A stretch of DNA of 30,765 bases from a virus, in IMG/VR virus record IMGVR_UViG_3300047300_000198, positions 1 through 30,765 of that record. The stretch is one strand, 5' to 3'. This document shows positions 22,399 to 28,571 of this stretch, piece after piece. Both the position numbers and the translations under genes were made by a program. Each line of letters begins with the position of its first letter. Positions within the stretch are counted from its first letter, which is position 1. The notes under the pieces are model-generated. The model searched no databases. It saw only the letters and a program-made list of their open reading frames with translations, and was not told the origin of the DNA.

Positions 22399-23083
22399 GG
22401 AGAAAGCTATCGCAGCTTGCGTTAGCTCACCCAAGTTAAGCAGTATTTCTGAGCAGGAATTCAGAGAGCTGATTGCTCAGGCAGCTGTAGTCAATAGCAT
22501 TAAATCTCTGCCTTCAGACATCGAAGTTAATTTACTTCGCCAAGTAGCAGATACAACTTACAAAGGGCTAAGCGTTAAAGATTGGCAGAATGCTTTTCTA
22601 TACAATGCAATAGGTAAAGACTTCGAAAGAGTAGAGCCATTTAACCTATTTAGCGTAGCCTTCATGAGTGATGTATTTAAGCGCTATCAGGAGTATAAGA
22701 GCAAAGTATGGCGAGAGTTAAATAAGGTGCTTATACTTCCTGAAGCTGAGCCTACACACGTAGAAGCTACTGATCCACTAACTGCTCTGCACGCTGATGT
22801 TCAAAGATGGAAGGAAGGCAAAGAAAGCTGGGTAGAGATAGCTGCACCTTACAACTGTCAAAGGCTATTCAGAAAAGGCATCTATAAGAAATCTATGTGG
22901 CAGCCTGAAGTATGGCAGCGCTTTGATGAGATGGCTAAAGCTAAGACTGAGGCTAAGTTTAAAGCATCCAACCGAGTAGTATTAGGCCCATCAGCTCAAG
23001 AGGAATTCGATAACTACCAAAAGATAGAATTGAGTAGATTAATTTACATTGACATCATTAAAAAGCTGATTTCAAATGGGTAA
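22340..23083 (+). CDS. Hypothetical replication-region protein, 247 aa
   Basis: A mostly helical protein: AALVDKSFSRSLSAEEKAIA, an ELIAQAAVVNSIKSLPSD segment, KGLSVKDWQNAFLYNAIGKD, and FNLFSVAFMSDVFKRYQEYK, then a C-terminal helical bundle. Paired genes of this kind follow replisome organiser-like genes in Bacteroidota phages and may handle helicase loading. No Walker motif was seen. Overlaps the HNH gene by eight bases. Confidence 0.5.
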   Translation: MSKELAALVDKSFSRSLSAEEKAIAACVSSPKLSSISEQEFRELIAQAAVVNSIKSLPSDIEVNLLRQVADTTYKGLSVKDWQNAFLYNAIGKDFERVEPFNLFSVAFMSDVFKRYQEYKSKVWRELNKVLILPEAEPTHVEATDPLTALHADVQRWKEGKESWVEIAAPYNCQRLFRKGIYKKSMWQPEVWQRFDEMAKAKTEAKFKASNRVVLGPSAQEEFDNYQKIELSRLIYIDIIKKLISNG

Positions 23084-23708
23084 AGTAATATGGACCTCAG
23101 AAGAAATACAATATCTGCACGCTAACTATGCAGATAACTTTACCGAAGATGTAGCTAAGGCTTTAAAGAAAAGCGTTAAAAGCGTTTACGCTAAAGCTTA
23201 CTCACTTGACATTAGGAAGAGTAAATCACATCACAAAAAGGTAATGGCTAAGACTTCTATACGTATTCGTGAGGGAGCTAAGATTCACAGATATGCTAAA
23301 GGTCATGAGCCTGCTAACAAGGGCAAGAAAATGCCTGCTGAAATTTACGCTAAGGTAGCACCTACCATGTTTGGTAAAGGACATAAGCCTCATAACTTTA
23401 GGCCTGTAGGTAGTGAGCGCTTAACTAAAGATGGATACCTGGAGCGCAAGGTGGCTGATCCTAAAACTTGGCGAGCTGTTCATATTTTAGTATGGGAAGC
23501 TGCACATGGTCCGGTACCTGCTAAACACAAAGTTATATTTAAGGACAACAACAAGTTAAACAATGAGTTAAACAACCTTGAATGTGTGAGTTATGCTGAT
23601 GCTATGCTCAGAAATAGTATAATTAGATACCCAGCGGACCTAAGATTCGCTATGAAAACACTTAAAAAACTAAAAAGACAAATCAATAATGGCACGAAAC
23701 AAGATTGA
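23076..23708 (+). CDS. Free-standing HNH endonuclease
   Basis: The 210-aa protein has an N-terminal Myb/SANT-like helical segment (VIWTSEEIQYLHANYADNFT, KKSVKSVYAKAYSL), a basic linker with GHEPANKGKK, and an HNH domain of the type LTKDGYLERKV, AVHILVWEAAHGPVPAKHKV then FKDNNKLNNELNNLECVSYA. Candidate catalytic residues include His136, His144, His151 and Asn-rich metal site residues near 158-167. This is the layout of phage homing-type endonucleases. It sits between replication genes, so it may be a selfish insertion or a recruited nuclease. Coupled to both neighbours. Confidence 0.78.
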   Translation: MGKVIWTSEEIQYLHANYADNFTEDVAKALKKSVKSVYAKAYSLDIRKSKSHHKKVMAKTSIRIREGAKIHRYAKGHEPANKGKKMPAEIYAKVAPTMFGKGHKPHNFRPVGSERLTKDGYLERKVADPKTWRAVHILVWEAAHGPVPAKHKVIFKDNNKLNNELNNLECVSYADAMLRNSIIRYPADLRFAMKTLKKLKRQINNGTKQD

Positions 23709-23934
23709 AGATTTAAGAAATCACCTATTTGAAGTAATAGAAGCGCTTAAAGATGGTGATATTGACATGGATAAGGCTCAGACAATAGCAGATGTAGCAC
23801 AAGTAATTGTGAATAGCGCTAAGGTAGAAGTCGATTTCATGAAGGTAGTACATGGTAATGGTAGTGGCTTTATTCCATTGGACAATAGAGGAGCTTATGA
23901 GACTAAGCAAATTACTATAGGAGGTGAGGAATGA
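23689..23934 (+). CDS. Hypothetical protein, 81 aa
   Basis: Starts within the HNH gene (20-base overlap). IEDLRNHLFEVIEALKDGDI, QTIADVAQVIVNSAKVEVDF read as two helices, then a short beta-like tail ending ITIGGEE. Its last codons contain GGAGGTGAGGA, a Shine-Dalgarno site, for the next gene. Same pattern as the AMHKEE chain. No function known. Confidence 0.55.
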   Translation: MARNKIEDLRNHLFEVIEALKDGDIDMDKAQTIADVAQVIVNSAKVEVDFMKVVHGNGSGFIPLDNRGAYETKQITIGGEE

Positions 23935-24098
23935 AAAAAGTTAAATTCATTCATCCTATCACAGGAGCAGTGCATAGAGTTTTATGTGAAAAAGTTCAAA
24001 GTTACCAACAGCGTGAAGAATTCTATCACCTATGCACAGTAAATGAAAATACAGTGGCAGTTATTCCTATGTCATGGGCAATGATAAGAATAGAATAA
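23931..24098 (+). CDS. Small protein, 55 aa, unknown
   Basis: MKKVKFIHPITGAVHRVLCE, then an aromatic/His segment (EFYHLCTVNENTVAVIPM). Starts in ATGA with the preceding gene after a GGAGGTGAGG Shine-Dalgarno site. Followed by the terminator at 24122. No function is assigned. Confidence 0.55.
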   Translation: MKKVKFIHPITGAVHRVLCEKVQSYQQREEFYHLCTVNENTVAVIPMSWAMIRIE

Positions 24099-24104
24099 GC
24101 ATTT

Positions 24105-24113
24105 TTTCCACTA
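24105..24113 (+). promoter_or_regulatory. Intergenic motif TTTCCACTA (copy 3, partial)
   Basis: A shorter form of the motif at 780 and 10977, again directly after a stop codon and behind six T. It is followed by a terminator and lies 51 bases before the next start, so its relation to transcription of downstream genes is uncertain. Confidence 0.3.
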
Positions 24114-24121
24114 TCTAATAG

Positions 24122-24149
24122 AAGGCTCAGCACTATGCTGGGCTTTTTT
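24122..24149 (+). terminator. Intrinsic terminator
   Basis: Stem AAGGCTCAGC (24122-24131), loop ACTAT, and GCTGGGCTTT (24137-24146) with two G-U pairs, running into a T tract to 24149. It closes the replication operon at the small gene ending 24098. The next gene begins downstream at 24165. Confidence 0.8.
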
Positions 24150-24164
24150 ATTAAACACAAAAGT

Positions 24165-24515
24165 ATGAATCTATTTAAGAAGAAAAAGGAGCAGATAGAT
24201 TTAAACGCAAAGCTGCTACCTGAGTTATGTAGCACTTATGTAGTACAGTGGAACTACAGCGAAGATATCGGTAATGAGGCTATAATAGCTGAGAACATTC
24301 CGTTTATGTTTGATGCTCGCAAATGCGTGGGTATTCAGGCTGAGGTAGAATTTAAAAGTGATGGTACTTATTACGTAGGCCAGCGCACTTTAGCACTAAT
24401 GCAAGGCGTAGATAATCCCATGATAATAGATGTGCCGTACAACGAATTTAAGAAGCATTACCAAGAGCTTAAATCTAATATAATTACAAATGATTACATC
24501 ATACAGAGAGGGTAG
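24165..24515 (+). CDS. Hypothetical protein, 116 aa
   Basis: Taken from ATG 24165, because an upstream in-frame ATG at 24135 lies inside the terminator stem. The product starts MNLFKKKKEQIDLNAKLLPE, then beta-like segments VGIQAEVEFKSDGTYYVGQR and VPYNEFKKHYQELK. It overlaps the metallophosphoesterase gene by 26 bases. No known function; position suggests it works with TerL-region genes. Confidence 0.5.
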   Translation: MNLFKKKKEQIDLNAKLLPELCSTYVVQWNYSEDIGNEAIIAENIPFMFDARKCVGIQAEVEFKSDGTYYVGQRTLALMQGVDNPMIIDVPYNEFKKHYQELKSNIITNDYIIQRG

Positions 24516-25371
24516 AAATATCATAGTAACAACCTGCAAGAGTGGGGATAAATTCTTAATGATGTCTGACGTGCACTGGGATAATCCTCACTGCGATAGG
24601 AAGCTCCTTAAAGCTCACTTGGATAAGTGCTTAGAAGAAAATATCTACTTCGCTGTGAATGGTGATTTGTTTTGTGCTATGCAGGGCAAGTACGATCCTC
24701 GCAGAAGTAAGAATGACATCAGACCTGAGCACAATGTAGCTAATTACTTAGATGCTCTCGTTAACACAGCTATAGATTATTTTAAGCCTTACGCTCACCT
24801 ACTTGTATTCGTGGGCTATGGTAATCATGAGACAGCCATAACTAAGAACTGTGAAACTGATTTAATTGAGCGCTTTGTTAGTGGGTTAAATCGTGAAGCT
24901 GGCACTAATGTATTGGTAGGTGGTTATGGTGGATGGTGGATACATAGAGTGATGAAGTCTAAAAATTCTTCTGTAGTTTTTAAGACTAAATATTATCATG
25001 GATCAGGTGGTGGAGGAGTAGTAACTAAGGGAGTAATCCAAAACAATCGAATGGGTGTTATGATAGATGGCGCTGATTGTATTTGGAGTGGGCACGTACA
25101 CGAGCTTTATCATCATGCCGATATGGTAGAGGAACTGTCCTATGCTCATAATGGAGGCTACAAAATCAACATGAGATATGTGCACCACATTAGAACAGCA
25201 AGCTATAAAGAAGAATATGATGAGGGCTACATGGGCTTTCATGTAGAGCGCATGAGACCTCCTAAGCCATTAGGTGCTTATCTGATGCAATTAGATTTAC
25301 AAAGAGTTAGGAATGAGCGTGTTGACACTTGCATAATTGTTCCTAACTTTGTGCAATGGCGCGACAAATAG
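24490..25371 (+). CDS. Calcineurin-like metallophosphoesterase
   Basis: The 293-aa protein shows the metallophosphoesterase set in order: SDVHWD (Asp27, His29), NGDLF (Asp59), GYGNHETA (Asn112, His113), YYHGSGGGG (His170) and WSGHVHELYHH (GHVH at 201-204). It likely binds two metals and hydrolyses a phosphodiester or phosphomonoester. It overlaps TerL by 16 bases, so both are co-translated. In phages such proteins may trim DNA ends or act on nucleotides; the substrate is not evident. Its start lies inside the preceding gene. Confidence 0.85.
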   Translation: MITSYREGRNIIVTTCKSGDKFLMMSDVHWDNPHCDRKLLKAHLDKCLEENIYFAVNGDLFCAMQGKYDPRRSKNDIRPEHNVANYLDALVNTAIDYFKPYAHLLVFVGYGNHETAITKNCETDLIERFVSGLNREAGTNVLVGGYGGWWIHRVMKSKNSSVVFKTKYYHGSGGGGVVTKGVIQNNRMGVMIDGADCIWSGHVHELYHHADMVEELSYAHNGGYKINMRYVHHIRTASYKEEYDEGYMGFHVERMRPPKPLGAYLMQLDLQRVRNERVDTCIIVPNFVQWRDK

Positions 25372-26675
25372 AATACAATTTTAAGCCGCTAACAAGGCAA
25401 AGCGAAGCACTTAAATTTCTTTCTGTAGATTCAGATGTAGAAACTATCCTTTATGGTGGAGCAGCAGGCGGTGGAAAGACTATGCTCGGCTGTATGTGGC
25501 AGATACTTCGAAGATTAAAGTATCCAGGTACACGCTCGCTTATTGGCCGAGCTAAATTAGACACGCTCAAGAAAACTACAATGGCTACCTTCTTCCAAGT
25601 AGCTCATGAGATTGGTTTAAAGGCAGGAGAAGATTTTATCTATAATCAGCAATCTCACATTATTAAATTTAGCAATGGATCAGAAATAATCTTAGCTGAT
25701 TTATTCCTATATCCATCTGATCCCATGATGACTGATTTAGGAGGGTTAGAAGTCACTGATGTATTCATAGATGAGGCTACAGAGATAACTGAGAAAGCTT
25801 ATAGCATTGTCAGCTCACGTATCCGGTACAAGCTTAATGAGTTTGGATTAAAGCCTAAGATTCTGCTCACTTGCAATCCTTCTAAGGGATGGATATACAA
25901 TCAATTCTACTTACCCTATAAGAATCATAATCTACCTTCACATAGAGCTTTTGTTCAAGCACTACCTGGGGATAATATACACTTACCCGATAGCTATGTT
26001 ACAAGCCTTACCCGATTACCCGAAGCTGATAGAAAGCGCTTGCTTGAGGGAGACTGGGAATTCGATAATAGCTCAGATAGATTGTACATGTATGACGAGC
26101 TGATTAGATGCTTCAGAGAGCCAATGAATGTGGGTGAGGGATACATCACAGCAGATATTGCGCGTTTGGGTAAGGATAGAACTGTGCTTTGTGTATGGAA
26201 GGGATTAAGCTGTATTGATATCATTATTCTTAAACAGAAGCGACAAGATGAAGTTAAGGCAGAGATTCAGCGCCTAATGAATCAGCACCAAATTAAACTA
26301 AGCAACGTGCTCGCAGATGCTGATGGGGTGGGGGGTGGCCTTGTTGACAGCTTACGATGCAGGGAATTTTTGAACGGCAGTAAAGCTGTTAGAGGTAATC
26401 AGTACATGAATTTAAAAGCTGACTGCTACTTTAGATTAGGCGAGCTAATAGATAAGAATGAGATTACTCTGCCTATCAAATATCAGGAAGATATAGTTAA
26501 AGAGCTTGAGTTAGTAAGACGTGTTGATCCTGATAAAGAAGGTAAGCTAAGAGTAACATCTAAAGATACCATAAGCCAGCGCACCGGTGGCATCTCACCC
26601 GATATTGCTGATGCTATTATGATGCGAGCCTACTTTGAACTCAATAGAAATTACACTAAATACGCATTTATTTAA
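25356..26675 (+). CDS. terL: Terminase large subunit
   Basis: The 439-aa packaging motor has Walker A GGAAGGGKT at 34-42, Walker B VFIDE at 136-140, the coupling motif TCNPS at 172-176, and an RNase H-like nuclease domain with candidate metal residues Asp267 (ADIARLGKDRT), Asp321/Asp323 (ADADGVGGGLVD) and Asp416 (GGISPDIADAIMM). It cuts concatemeric DNA and pumps it through the portal. It lies 3.5 kb from the TerS-like gene rather than next to it. The gene is followed by a 330-base non-coding region. Confidence 0.95.
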   Translation: MARQIEYNFKPLTRQSEALKFLSVDSDVETILYGGAAGGGKTMLGCMWQILRRLKYPGTRSLIGRAKLDTLKKTTMATFFQVAHEIGLKAGEDFIYNQQSHIIKFSNGSEIILADLFLYPSDPMMTDLGGLEVTDVFIDEATEITEKAYSIVSSRIRYKLNEFGLKPKILLTCNPSKGWIYNQFYLPYKNHNLPSHRAFVQALPGDNIHLPDSYVTSLTRLPEADRKRLLEGDWEFDNSSDRLYMYDELIRCFREPMNVGEGYITADIARLGKDRTVLCVWKGLSCIDIIILKQKRQDEVKAEIQRLMNQHQIKLSNVLADADGVGGGLVDSLRCREFLNGSKAVRGNQYMNLKADCYFRLGELIDKNEITLPIKYQEDIVKELELVRRVDPDKEGKLRVTSKDTISQRTGGISPDIADAIMMRAYFELNRNYTKYAFI

Positions 26676-26702
26676 ATTGGGAAGATTGGGAAAGTTGGGA
26701 AA
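26676..26702 (+). repeat. Three tandem 9-bp repeats (ATTGGGAAA-type)
   Basis: ATTGGGAAG, ATTGGGAAA and GTTGGGAAA follow directly after the TerL stop. It is the start of a non-coding region with further repeats. Possible protein-binding iterons of a replication origin. Confidence 0.7.
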
Positions 26703-26720
26703 ATTCATGCAATATAACTC

Positions 26721-26768
26721 CTAAAAAGTGTAATCAATTACATTTTTTAGTACTTAAAAGTGTGATTA
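26721..26768. repeat. 14-bp inverted repeat plus imperfect direct copy
   Basis: CTAAAAAGTGTAAT (26721-26734) pairs with ATTACATTTTTTAG (26737-26750) with one mismatch/wobble. A direct copy CTTAAAAGTGTGATTA at 26753-26768 matches 26721-26736 in 13 of 16 positions, 32 bp apart, about three helical turns. This pattern suits dimer or cooperative protein binding. As a transcript it would be a strong AT-rich hairpin. Confidence 0.65.
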
Positions 26769-26773
26769 TAGTA

Positions 26774-26796
26774 TGACTTTTAAAACATTAAAGTCA
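26774..26796 (+). other. Hairpin TGACTTT...AAAGTCA
   Basis: TGACTTT (26774-26780) and AAAGTCA (26790-26796) form a 7-bp stem with a 9-base loop in the non-coding region downstream of TerL. Confidence 0.5.
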
Positions 26797-26810
26797 AAAC
26801 ATAGGCTTAC

Positions 26811-26880
26811 TGATTGCTATACTATACTTTAATAGTATAAAACAAAATAGCCCTACCGTTGTAGAGCTATCCTGCAATCA
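26811..26880 (+). other. Three-way-junction fold in non-coding DNA or RNA
   Basis: TGATTGC (26811-26817) pairs with GCAATCA (26874-26880) and encloses two hairpins: TATACTAT/ATAGTATA (26818-26825 with 26832-26839) and ATAGCcCTA/TAGaGCTAT (26847-26870, one mismatch). It is part of the origin-like region or a small structured RNA. Confidence 0.55.
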
Positions 26881-26943
26881 ATAATCAATGTCGCCTAAAC
26901 CAAAAGGCTGAAATGGATGCTCAAAGATACCATCTAAATGCTA

Positions 26944-26975
26944 TGTGAATAAGTATGTTAACAAGATGTGGATAG
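26944..26975. other. Two DnaA-box-like sites (candidate origin)
   Basis: TGTGAATAA at 26944-26952 (reverse complement TTATTCACA, a perfect TTATnCACA match) and TGTGGATAG at 26967-26975 (8 of 9) lie 23 bp apart start to start. They sit in a gene-free region with repeats, and a phage protein with a DnaA domain IV is encoded at 21173. A candidate replication origin. Similar boxes also occur by chance within genes, for example at 20770 and 27618, so the evidence is moderate. Confidence 0.5.
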
Positions 26976-26992
26976 CACTATAGTTAATTGCT

Positions 26993-27000
26993 TAATTTTG
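26993..27000 (+). promoter_or_regulatory. Promoter-like -7 element TAATTTTG
   Basis: TAATTTTG at 26993-27000 fits TAnnTTTG, six bases before the ATG at 27006. If used, the transcript would be leaderless or nearly so. No good -33 box at the expected place was found. Confidence 0.35.
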
Positions 27001-27005
27001 AATAC

Positions 27006-27350
27006 ATGAAGAATGAAGAGGCACTCATTCAAGAGGCTGTTATTAACTATTTGGTAGCTCAGTACCCTAAGGCTCTTTACTGTGCTTCAGCAGGTGGGGT
27101 AAGAACATCCATGAAGCAGGCTGTGAAGATGAAGAAAACAGGTTACGTTAAAGGCTTCCCTGACATCTTTATCTATGAGCCTCGCAAAGAATGGCATGGC
27201 TTAGCCATTGAAATGAAAACAGCTAAGGGTGTGGTGAGTCAGAGTCAGAAGGAATGGAGAAAGAATTTAGATCAGAGAAATTACATGGCATTTATTTGCC
27301 GAAGCTTTGATGAAGCCAAAATAGTAATAGATGAATACCTGGCGCTCTGA
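27006..27350 (+). CDS. VRR-NUC domain nuclease
   Basis: The 114-aa product resembles VRR-NUC (PD-(D/E)XK-type) nucleases of phages. Motifs: EEALIQEAVINYLVAQYPKA, GGVRTSMKQAVKMKKTGYVK, GFPDIFIYEP and GLAIEMKTAKGVVSQSQKEW, giving the D...ExK pair. It probably cuts structured or branched DNA, for example during recombination or replication. The start at 27006 is preferred over an in-frame ATG at 26988 because MKNEEALIQEA is the usual family start and an upstream promoter-like box lies between the two. Its end overlaps the sigma-like gene. Confidence 0.75.
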   Translation: MKNEEALIQEAVINYLVAQYPKALYCASAGGVRTSMKQAVKMKKTGYVKGFPDIFIYEPRKEWHGLAIEMKTAKGVVSQSQKEWRKNLDQRNYMAFICRSFDEAKIVIDEYLAL

Positions 27351-27831
27351 ATTCGATAAGTGCTATCCCGAATGGCGCAGAGTAGCATTTAGTGTAGTGC
27401 GCTCAGATGTCGCTGACGAGTTACTTCATGACACACTTCTTAAGATATTAGAATCAGATAAGGATAAGCTCGCAGATATTCACAAGAGAGGTAAGCTTAA
27501 TAACTATGTGAGCAACAGTATTAGGCTATCAGCTCGCTGCACGAATAGCTCATTCAATTATACGCTAAGAAGATTCGAAAAGATACGCAATGATCTGCAA
27601 GATGATATTATAGATGATGTGAATAAGAGTGTGGGGATGCGCTTAGAGAATGAGCAGTTAGATATCTTTATTAGTCGCTTACCTTACTTTGAGCGTGAGC
27701 TATTCTTTCTTTATGCCTTAGATGATTTCTCTTACCAAGCTTTGGCTAAAGAGACCGGTATACCTTTAGCGTATCTTTACAGAACTATTCAGAAAGCGAA
27801 AACTACACTTAGAAATTCACTACAGATATGA
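27331..27831 (+). CDS. ECF-like sigma factor (late transcription regulator candidate)
   Basis: This 166-aa protein has a sigma-70 region 2-like segment (VAFSVVRSDVADELLHDTLL and KLNNYVSNSIRLSARC) and a region 4-like HTH (LPYFERELFFLYALDDFSYQ, ALAKETGIPLAYLYRTIQKA, KTTLR). Such compact proteins resemble ECF sigma factors and Bacteroidota phage RNA polymerase sigma subunits. It would direct host RNA polymerase to phage promoters, plausibly late ones. It overlaps its neighbours by 20 and 4 bases. There is no adjacent anti-sigma gene. Confidence 0.7.
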   Translation: MNTWRSEFDKCYPEWRRVAFSVVRSDVADELLHDTLLKILESDKDKLADIHKRGKLNNYVSNSIRLSARCTNSSFNYTLRRFEKIRNDLQDDIIDDVNKSVGMRLENEQLDIFISRLPYFERELFFLYALDDFSYQALAKETGIPLAYLYRTIQKAKTTLRNSLQI

Positions 27832-28292
27832 TGATAAACAATTCAGATTTCGAAGCGAGAGTTAAAGTCTGCAAAGAGTGCCCTGTCTACAATAAGACAT
27901 TCGGTACATGTGGGCCTCCTGTTAACGCTATTAATCCATTCAAGCAACCTCACACGATAGGAGAGGTAACATTCAAGCCATGTGGATGCCCTGTGGATCA
28001 CTTAGCATCTTACGCAGCTACTGACTGCCCAGCTAAGTTATGGCCCAAATTAGAAGAGAAGGATTGGAAGATGCCAACACTTGAGCATATCAAAGCTATT
28101 AAGCAAAGAGGTAGGCTTGCACCTGGAGAGATGGCTAAGCTGTTTAAGTTACGCAGAGAGTATCTTGGAATCAGAGATGGTAAGAACTTCACAAGCTGCA
28201 CTCCTTGCATGAATGAGCTATTAGATAGATTAGAAAAAACATTAACTGAAGATTTAAAGAAGGTAGAAACTACTTCTGAGCCAATAACATAG
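27828..28292 (+). CDS. Cys-rich zinc-binding-like protein
   Basis: The 154-aa protein has CKECPVYNKTFGTCGPP, KPCGCPVDHLASYAATDCPA and, near the end, SCTPCMNELLDRLEK. Nine Cys in CxxC and CxC type groupings suggest zinc binding. Related proteins occur in Bacteroidota phages of this genomic region, with unknown role. It ends at an in-frame TAG (28290-28292), after which the same frame continues for 16 codons (VTATPTKKRRAKRKKI) up to TGA at 28341, exactly at the start of the next gene; see findings. Confidence 0.6.
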   Translation: MMINNSDFEARVKVCKECPVYNKTFGTCGPPVNAINPFKQPHTIGEVTFKPCGCPVDHLASYAATDCPAKLWPKLEEKDWKMPTLEHIKAIKQRGRLAPGEMAKLFKLRREYLGIRDGKNFTSCTPCMNELLDRLEKTLTEDLKKVETTSEPIT

Positions 28293-28339
28293 GTAACTGC
28301 TACTCCCACAAAGAAACGTAGAGCTAAAAGAAAAAAGAT

Positions 28340-28528
28340 ATGATACTAACCATTTACATTATAGGATTTCTATTACATACAGGAATCCTCTCATTAAACA
28401 TTTACAGACATCAGAGGCACTTATCTAACTACCATTGGTATGCTTATGTGGGTGTAGCATTTACAGGGCTTGTATGGCTACCTTTTTGGGTATACATATT
28501 AGTCTTACGTTTTCAACAGAGAAAATAG
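28340..28528 (+). CDS. Small two-helix membrane protein, 62 aa
   Basis: Two hydrophobic segments (ILTIYIIGFLLHTGILSLNI and VGVAFTGLVWLPFWVYILVL) separated by RHQRHLSNYHWYAY and ending in a basic tail. It is the last gene before the large non-coding region. No family is recognised. Confidence 0.6.
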   Translation: MILTIYIIGFLLHTGILSLNIYRHQRHLSNYHWYAYVGVAFTGLVWLPFWVYILVLRFQQRK

Positions 28529-28563
28529 TTTTGCACAGATATATCTCGTAACATTTTTATATA

Positions 28564-28571
28564 TAGATTTG
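28564..28571 (+). promoter_or_regulatory. Promoter-like -7 element TAGATTTG
   Basis: TAGATTTG fits the Bacteroidota -7 consensus TAnnTTTG, four bases upstream of the first structured strand (28575). The expected -33 TTTG was not found; a TTTTG lies at 28529-28533, somewhat too far. GTAAC (28548-28552) and GTTAC (28571-28575) form a small inverted repeat around it. Confidence 0.5.

Noticed and set aside
24135-24164. Longer N-terminus for the protein at 24165
   Set aside because: The upstream ATG lies within the intrinsic terminator stem-loop; the ATG at 24165 gives a normal basic start.
28290-28292. Genome-wide amber recoding (TAG read as Gln)
   Set aside because: TAG ends several genes (for example 18554, 24515, 25371) in places where read-through would be senseless, and no large core gene is broken by TAG.
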